Shown: positions 59,586 to 64,000 of the stretch, one piece after another
Numbering within the stretch: position 1 is the stretch's first letter
Layout of the letters: each line of letters starts with the position of its first letter
Source: Paenibacillus sp. 37
GTDB taxonomy: Bacteria; Bacillota; Bacilli; Paenibacillales; Paenibacillaceae
Length of the DNA stretch: 64,000 bases
Reading direction: 5' to 3'
Assembly (NCBI RefSeq): GCF_008386395.1
Contig: NZ_CP043761.1
Location: 372,001 to 436,000, forward strand
Notes under the pieces: generated by a model
What the model was told of the DNA's origin: nothing
Databases searched by the model: none
The model's input: the letters and a program-made list of their open reading frames with translations, nothing else
Translations under genes and position numbers: made by a program

Positions 59586-60722
59586 ATGAACACATCAACG
59601 TCGGTAAAATGGCTCGAGGAAGCGTGGCAACAGGGAGCTGCCAAAACGATTCGGAATGTAAAGCGGATCAAGGATACATTTCCGCACATTGCTCCGCAAG
59701 GGACGTATGACCAGAATGATCCGGAATGGTGGACAGCAGGTTTCTGGCCTGGCCTGTTATGGTTGGTCTATGGGGATGCACCGGAAAGTGAAGCGGTCGC
59801 TCCGCTGCATCGCATTGCCGAAAGTTGTGAGCGGCAACTGGAGGGGTGTCTGCGTGATCCTGAATCGGTGGATCACGATCTGGGGTTCATCTGGCTGCTT
59901 AGTGGCGTAGCCAACTACCGCCAGACGGGCAGCATGGATGGACGGCGACGTGGCATGCTTGCCGCCAATCTGCTCGCTGCCCGGTTCCACGTGCGCGGTG
60001 AGTTCATCCGCGCCTGGAACTTCAGCTCGTCAGCAATGGATACGCGCGGCGTAGCCATCATTGACAGCATGATGAACCTTCCGCTGCTCTACTGGGCATC
60101 CGAGCAGAGCGGCGACCCTCGCTTCCGCTGGCTGGCGGAAGCTCATGCGGACACCGTGGCGCGCGAATTCATCCGCGCTGACGGGTCCATCTGCCACGTG
60201 GTGGAGTTCGATCCACACACGGGGCAGAAGCTGCGAGAGCATGGCGGACAGGGCCATGCTCCAGGTTCCGCCTGGGCGCGGGGCACCGCCTGGGCGTTGC
60301 ACGGGTTTGCGCTGTCTTTCCGGTATACGGGCGAAGCCCGATATCTGGAGACAGCGGAGCGTGCGGCCGATTTCTTCCTCGCCATGCTTGGCGAAGAGAT
60401 CGTGCCGGTGTGGGATTTCCGCGCACCTGCGGAGCATCAGGTGGCGTGGGACTCGTCCGCTGCGGCGATTGCCGCGAGCGGGTTGCTTGAGCTGGCGAAG
60501 CTGTCGTCACGCGGGGAGACCTATGCCGCCGCGGGAGAACGTATCGTCCGCGGCTTGCATGAGCACTATAGCTCCGGCGACTCGGCAACGGAAGAAGGTT
60601 TGATCATGCAGGGGACGGTACATTACCCGGAAGGACGAGGGTTGAATGTGCCGATTATATACGGCGATTATTTCTATATGGAAGCGCTGGCGAAGCTGCG
60701 TGGACATGCGGGGTTATTTTAA
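59586..60722 (+). CDS. Unsaturated glucuronyl hydrolase (GH88)
   Basis: A 378-residue GH88 enzyme that hydrolyses the 4,5-unsaturated uronate left by polysaccharide lyases. It has the (alpha/alpha)6 fold markers WWTAGFWPGLLW, the catalytic aspartates in VDHDLGFIW and IIDSMMNLPLLYW, and GSAWARGTAWALHGFA. There is no signal peptide. I start at ATG 59586, 8 bases after GGGAGGG. From about 59930 to 60570 the gene is clearly richer in G and C (runs of GCGC, CCGC) than its own start and its neighbours. Confidence 0.92.
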   Translation: MNTSTSVKWLEEAWQQGAAKTIRNVKRIKDTFPHIAPQGTYDQNDPEWWTAGFWPGLLWLVYGDAPESEAVAPLHRIAESCERQLEGCLRDPESVDHDLGFIWLLSGVANYRQTGSMDGRRRGMLAANLLAARFHVRGEFIRAWNFSSSAMDTRGVAIIDSMMNLPLLYWASEQSGDPRFRWLAEAHADTVAREFIRADGSICHVVEFDPHTGQKLREHGGQGHAPGSAWARGTAWALHGFALSFRYTGEARYLETAERAADFFLAMLGEEIVPVWDFRAPAEHQVAWDSSAAAIAASGLLELAKLSSRGETYAAAGERIVRGLHEHYSSGDSATEEGLIMQGTVHYPEGRGLNVPIIYGDYFYMEALAKLRGHAGLF

Positions 60723-60747
60723 AGAGGAAATAAGAACGATACAAACG

Positions 60748-60870
60748 ATCATCAGCTGTCCGCCTGAGGCTGTATCCAATAGGAGGAACGATATTCCTTC
60801 TATTGGAGGCGGCGTATACTTAAGCTTGATCTAGGAATAGACCAATCATATCAGCGGACAGGCTTATGAT
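60748..60870. repeat. Nested inverted-repeat element between convergent genes
   Basis: Outer arms 60748-60763 and 60854-60870 are inverted copies (16 and 17 bases, one mismatch and one extra base). Inside, 60776-60788 pairs with 60794-60806 (13 bp, one G-U). CCGCCT (60760-60765) could instead pair with AGGCGG (60807-60812). No T tract follows either way. It may be a small mobile element, a REP-like repeat or an RNA switch. Confidence 0.6.
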
Positions 60871-60893
60871 AACTTTATGAAAAGAATCACTTT

Positions 60894-61499
60894 TCACTTC
60901 GAAGGCGTACGTCTCAGGATGACAAAGTCGGCAGAAGATTGATCTGGATAGCGCTGCGGAATAATCTCATGAACTTTGAAATCAGGGTAGTCGAAGAGAT
61001 ATTCGAACAGATTACGGTCCTGGATTGTATCAATCCCCGGGTTGCCGTTTTCTTTCAAACGGGTGTAAAGCACCACCCATGCTGTTGAGGAGTGCAGAAT
61101 ATCATAAAGGGTATTACGAAAATCCGTTTCATCCGTGATGTGATATAACACATCCAGACAGACCGTCAGATCGGCTTGCAGGAAACCTCGGTTAATCCAT
61201 AGTCCTGGTGTATACAGCATGAAACTCTTGGAAGAATCCTTGGCAAATTGGGAAGCACAACGCTTTACTGAAGAAGCCGCTACATCCACGCCCAGGTAGT
61301 CCTCATAATTCATGTATTGCAACTGGTTGCCATCCCCACATCCAAACTCAATGACACGATGAATCCCTTCACGTTGAATCAGTCCATTCACGACCTCGGC
61401 CTTGAATTCAGCCAAAACCCCGTATGAACCCCTCCCGGAAGTTTCACCCGAACGATATGTTTCCTCCCAATACCCGATGTAATCAAAAGGCTGACGCAT
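60894..61499 (-). CDS. Class I SAM-dependent methyltransferase
   Basis: A 201-residue methyltransferase. Motif I is VIEFGCGDGNQL, the acidic strand YLGVDVA follows, then DLTVCLDVLYHITDETDFRNTL. The N-terminus FDYIGYWEETYRSGETSGRGSYG resembles a substrate-binding lid seen in small sugar- or peptide-modifying methyltransferases. The substrate is unknown. GGAGG precedes ATG 61499. It is convergent with the GH88 gene and divergent from the Ig-repeat gene. Confidence 0.82.
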   Translation of the reverse strand: MRQPFDYIGYWEETYRSGETSGRGSYGVLAEFKAEVVNGLIQREGIHRVIEFGCGDGNQLQYMNYEDYLGVDVAASSVKRCASQFAKDSSKSFMLYTPGLWINRGFLQADLTVCLDVLYHITDETDFRNTLYDILHSSTAWVVLYTRLKENGNPGIDTIQDRNLFEYLFDYPDFKVHEIIPQRYPDQSSADFVILRRTPSK

Positions 61500-61709
61500 T
61501 ATGTTTCCTCCAATCCTGTTAAAAGAAGTTCAAGACAGTCAATATACATAGGTATGCGCAATATTCGCAGGTATGATCGGTTGAAACAGGAATAGAAGAT
61601 AAATTAATTTCCATAGAATCCCTGAAAATTTCCTGAAAGTCTAAACATCTGGAAAGGACTTGCCGACATAAAACATAAGGAAAAAAATGATGATAATCGG
61701 GGGGAAATG

Positions 61710-64000
61710 ATGTTAAAGCCAAGATTGACCAAGTACATGGTGATGATGCTGGTGTTGATGCTGAGTATTTCCAACGTAGGCTTGGCCGCTGCGGCAGACA
61801 AAGAACTGTCCAAAATTGTGGTTTCCAAGAATGAGATGTCGCTCGAAGTTGGTGATTCTGGGTCTGTTACGGTGACAGGGGTATATTCAGATAATACCTC
61901 GGCTAATGTAACGATTAGTACAACCTGGAGTAGCGAAGACACTTCGATAGCAACTGTATATAATGGTGCAATCACGGCCAAAAAGGAAGGTAAAGCGACG
62001 ATTACCGCAGCTTACCAGGGTCAGAGTCAGACCGTTCAAGTGAAAGTGACAAAGAAGGTCAAAGCCCTTTCGAAAAACGTGCAAAGTCTGGATTTGCGCA
62101 CGGGAGATACAAAAGAAATTATTTTGACAGCAACCTATAGTGACAATGAAACAAATAATGCAGCAGCAAGTACGGCAGAATGGTCTACCAGTGATGAGAA
62201 GGTTGCTACCGTTGTGAATGGTAAAGTAACTGGACAAAGCGCGGGTACGGCAGTTATTACTGCGAAAGTTGGCAGCCAGAGCGTGACTGTGGATGTTAAC
62301 GTTGAAGTGGTTAAACGTGTAGATGTAGATAAACAACAGGTTAACCTGTTGTTGAACAAAAGTGAAAGTGTGAAAGTGACAGCTACGTATCCAGATGGCA
62401 CAACCAAAGATGTAACCGATCTGGCGGAATGGACGTCCAGCAATGAGAAGGTCGCAGACGTTCTTAAAGGTGAAATTACAGGATACTCGGCAGGTTCTGC
62501 CAAGATCACAGCCAAATACGGTACAAAATCCGTATCCGTTGACGTGGATGTGGATCTGACCAGCAAGCTGAGTGTGGAGAAACAAAGTATTTTCTTCCGT
62601 TTGAGCGAGACAACCAAAACGGCTAATGTCGTTGTAACGGCTTCGTATCCAAACAGCAGCGATGTGAATGTAACGGATCAGGCAACATGGACATCCAGCA
62701 ACGAGAAGGTTGCAACGGTGTTCAAGGGACAGATCACAGCGATTAGTGCAGGTTCAACAACGATCAAAGCAACCTATAGTGGAAAAACTGTAGAAATTGC
62801 TGTAGATGTAGATACGGCAAGATATCTGGATATCAAAGATGTAAATGACAAACTCGCCATGAGTGTTACAGGTGATAACAAGTCCAAGACATTGGTAGCC
62901 AATGCCGAATATATTGATGCCAGTACAGAAAATGTAACTTCCAAAGCAACATGGACTTCAAGCAATCCAGATGTTGTATATGTATCAAACGGTGATCTGA
63001 TTGCATACAAATCCGGTACGGCTACGATCACTGTAGCTTATGGCGGTAAAACAGCTAAGTTCACAGTGAATGTAGACGTAGCAGACAAGTATGAGATGGA
63101 CAAGAAAAAAGCATCGGTAGCCGTTGGTGGAACGACTTCTGCCAAAGTACTGGCGTTGTATGGTGAAACATCCAAAGATGTATCTGAAGATGCAACTTGG
63201 AGCAGCAGCAGCGACAAAATCGCTGAGGTAGATAGCAAAGGGGTTATCACAGGTGTTGCTACAGGTAAAGTAACCATTACCGCGAAGATTGAAGGCAAAA
63301 CACTGACTCTGCCTGTTGAAGTAGGTATGGCTAGTGGACTGGAAGCAGATGTGAACTTCGTTGTTCTGTCTGCCAAAGAAACTCAGACGATCCTTCTAAC
63401 AGGTACGGATGAGGACGGCAACACGTTGGATGTTACATCCGAAGCAACCTGGAAATCCAGCAATGCACGTGTAGCGGATGTGAAAAAAGGCGTGATCACA
63501 GGTAACAGCAGTGGTAAAGCCAACATCACAGCAGAATATGGTTCCAAAAAAGTGACGATCCAAGTTGAAGTGGATGTCATCTCACGTATTGAAGCTTCCG
63601 AGCCGGTCCTTTCCCTGAAATCAGGCGATACAGCTGATCTGACGGTAACTGCCTTCTTGAGCGACGGTAGCGAGCGTGATGTTACGGACAAAGCTGAATG
63701 GAAAACGAACAGCTACAAAGTAGCTCAAGTGACCAAAGGTAAAGTCAAAGCTACAGGTTCAGGTAAAGCCAAAATCACAGCCAAATACGGTAGCAAGTCT
63801 GTAACGATTGCTCTAGATGTGGATACACTGAAATATTTGCAGACGGATAAAGTGACGTTGACCATGAAACCTGGTGAAAAGGTAACTGTGGCGGCTACTG
63901 CAACGTATGCTGATGGCAGTGAAGCTAATGTATCCAAACCGGCTCTCTGGAAATCTTCCCGTATTGCAACAGCATCGGTGAAAGATGGAATCATTCAGGC
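61710..64000 (+). CDS. Exported protein of tandem bacterial Ig-like (Big_2) repeats, 5' part
   Basis: A plus-strand frame open from 61710 to the end of the window (over 760 codons). A signal peptide (MLKPRLTKYMVMMLVLMLSI then ANVGLAAAA-like end) precedes tandem repeats of about 85 residues. Each has a W[ST]SS[NS]xxVAxVxxGxI core, then GxAxITAxYGxKSxxVxV. Cores begin near 61925, 62175, 62428, 62686, 62947, 63196, 63447, 63693 and 63943. Big_2 repeats form extended beta-sandwich rods on surface proteins and S-layer-linked enzymes. The catalytic or anchoring part must lie beyond the window. GGGGGG precedes the start; ATG 61707 is in frame. Confidence 0.88.
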   Translation, partial: MLKPRLTKYMVMMLVLMLSISNVGLAAAADKELSKIVVSKNEMSLEVGDSGSVTVTGVYSDNTSANVTISTTWSSEDTSIATVYNGAITAKKEGKATITAAYQGQSQTVQVKVTKKVKALSKNVQSLDLRTGDTKEIILTATYSDNETNNAAASTAEWSTSDEKVATVVNGKVTGQSAGTAVITAKVGSQSVTVDVNVEVVKRVDVDKQQVNLLLNKSESVKVTATYPDGTTKDVTDLAEWTSSNEKVADVLKGEITGYSAGSAKITAKYGTKSVSVDVDVDLTSKLSVEKQSIFFRLSETTKTANVVVTASYPNSSDVNVTDQATWTSSNEKVATVFKGQITAISAGSTTIKATYSGKTVEIAVDVDTARYLDIKDVNDKLAMSVTGDNKSKTLVANAEYIDASTENVTSKATWTSSNPDVVYVSNGDLIAYKSGTATITVAYGGKTAKFTVNVDVADKYEMDKKKASVAVGGTTSAKVLALYGETSKDVSEDATWSSSSDKIAEVDSKGVITGVATGKVTITAKIEGKTLTLPVEVGMASGLEADVNFVVLSAKETQTILLTGTDEDGNTLDVTSEATWKSSNARVADVKKGVITGNSSGKANITAEYGSKKVTIQVEVDVISRIEASEPVLSLKSGDTADLTVTAFLSDGSERDVTDKAEWKTNSYKVAQVTKGKVKATGSGKAKITAKYGSKSVTIALDVDTLKYLQTDKVTLTMKPGEKVTVAATATYADGSEANVSKPALWKSSRIATASVKDGIIQ

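Noticed and set aside
60030..60588. Overlapping antisense open frames in the GH88 gene
   Set aside because: They are produced by the local GC-rich codon bias and have no start signals.
61887..63994. Long minus-strand open frames opposite the Ig-like repeat gene
   Set aside because: The plus strand codes for a signal peptide and regular Big_2 repeats; the antisense frames arise from its repeated codon pattern.
61900..64000. Regularly spaced repeats considered as a CRISPR or tandem DNA repeat
   Set aside because: The units are about 250 bases, diverged at the DNA level and coding throughout; there are no identical short repeats with unique spacers.

Overview
The window reads as chromosome from a Paenibacillus-like, low-to-mid-GC, Gram-positive endospore former. 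The grounds are Bacillales-type tandem rrn promoters (TTGCAA, 17 bp, TAT[A/T][A/T]T), a 16S-23S-5S operon followed by a long tRNA block, strong AGGAGG ribosome binding sites, a cold-shock protein next to a YdjO-family protein, copper-amine-oxidase-like stalk domains on exported enzymes, a GerMN lipoprotein, and carbohydrate ABC operons. The genus is inferred from gene content and style; no database was searched.

Layout. 1-9.3 kb is mixed housekeeping: the tail of an SRPBCC protein, a soluble PAS chemoreceptor, pyruvate kinase with a divergent AraC regulator, a PAP2 membrane protein, a CPBP protease, csp and ydjO, a Gly/Tyr-rich small protein and a methyltransferase. 9.4-14.2 kb is an arginine uptake and degradation module: a GntR/FCD regulator, a binding lipoprotein, a permease, rocD and rocF. 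The palindrome TTGTATACAA sits in front of both transcription units. 14.2-21.6 kb holds the rrn operon and 17 tRNA genes. 21.8-29.6 kb has a secreted CYTH-like protein, then a LysR regulator divergent from an Fe(III)/aminoethylphosphonate-type ABC operon that ends in a beta-CASP metallo-beta-lactamase nuclease.

29.6-46.3 kb is the most coherent region, a peptidoglycan-sugar salvage locus. It contains an exported amidase with a GerMN lipoprotein, anmK (broken by a one-base frameshift), murR, murQ, a BadF-type amino-sugar kinase (MurK-like), a complete four-gene sugar ABC importer with its own ATPase, a small membrane protein, NamZ-type exo-muramidase, NagZ, and an exported AmiE-like serine hydrolase. 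The set resembles the Bacillus subtilis murQ-murR-murP-amiE-nagZ-namZ cluster. Here an ABC importer and a kinase stand where the phosphotransferase MurP would be, and NamZ and NagZ have no visible signal peptide. I infer import of unphosphorylated muropeptide sugars, cleavage in the cytoplasm, kinase, then MurQ. AT-rich repeats shared by the anmK and the murK/ABC promoter regions could be the MurR operator.

46.4-52.0 kb has two membrane chemoreceptors flanking a zinc-finger-like/HTH/DUF2087/GIY-YIG fusion. 52.4-53.5 kb is azlCD. 53.6-60.7 kb is a uronic-acid polysaccharide locus (uronate dehydrogenase, SGNH esterase, heparinase II/III-like lyase, an unknown 654-residue protein, GH88 unsaturated glucuronyl hydrolase), with a consensus cre site before the lyase. 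The window ends with a methyltransferase and an exported protein built from at least eight full bacterial Ig-like repeats that runs off the edge.
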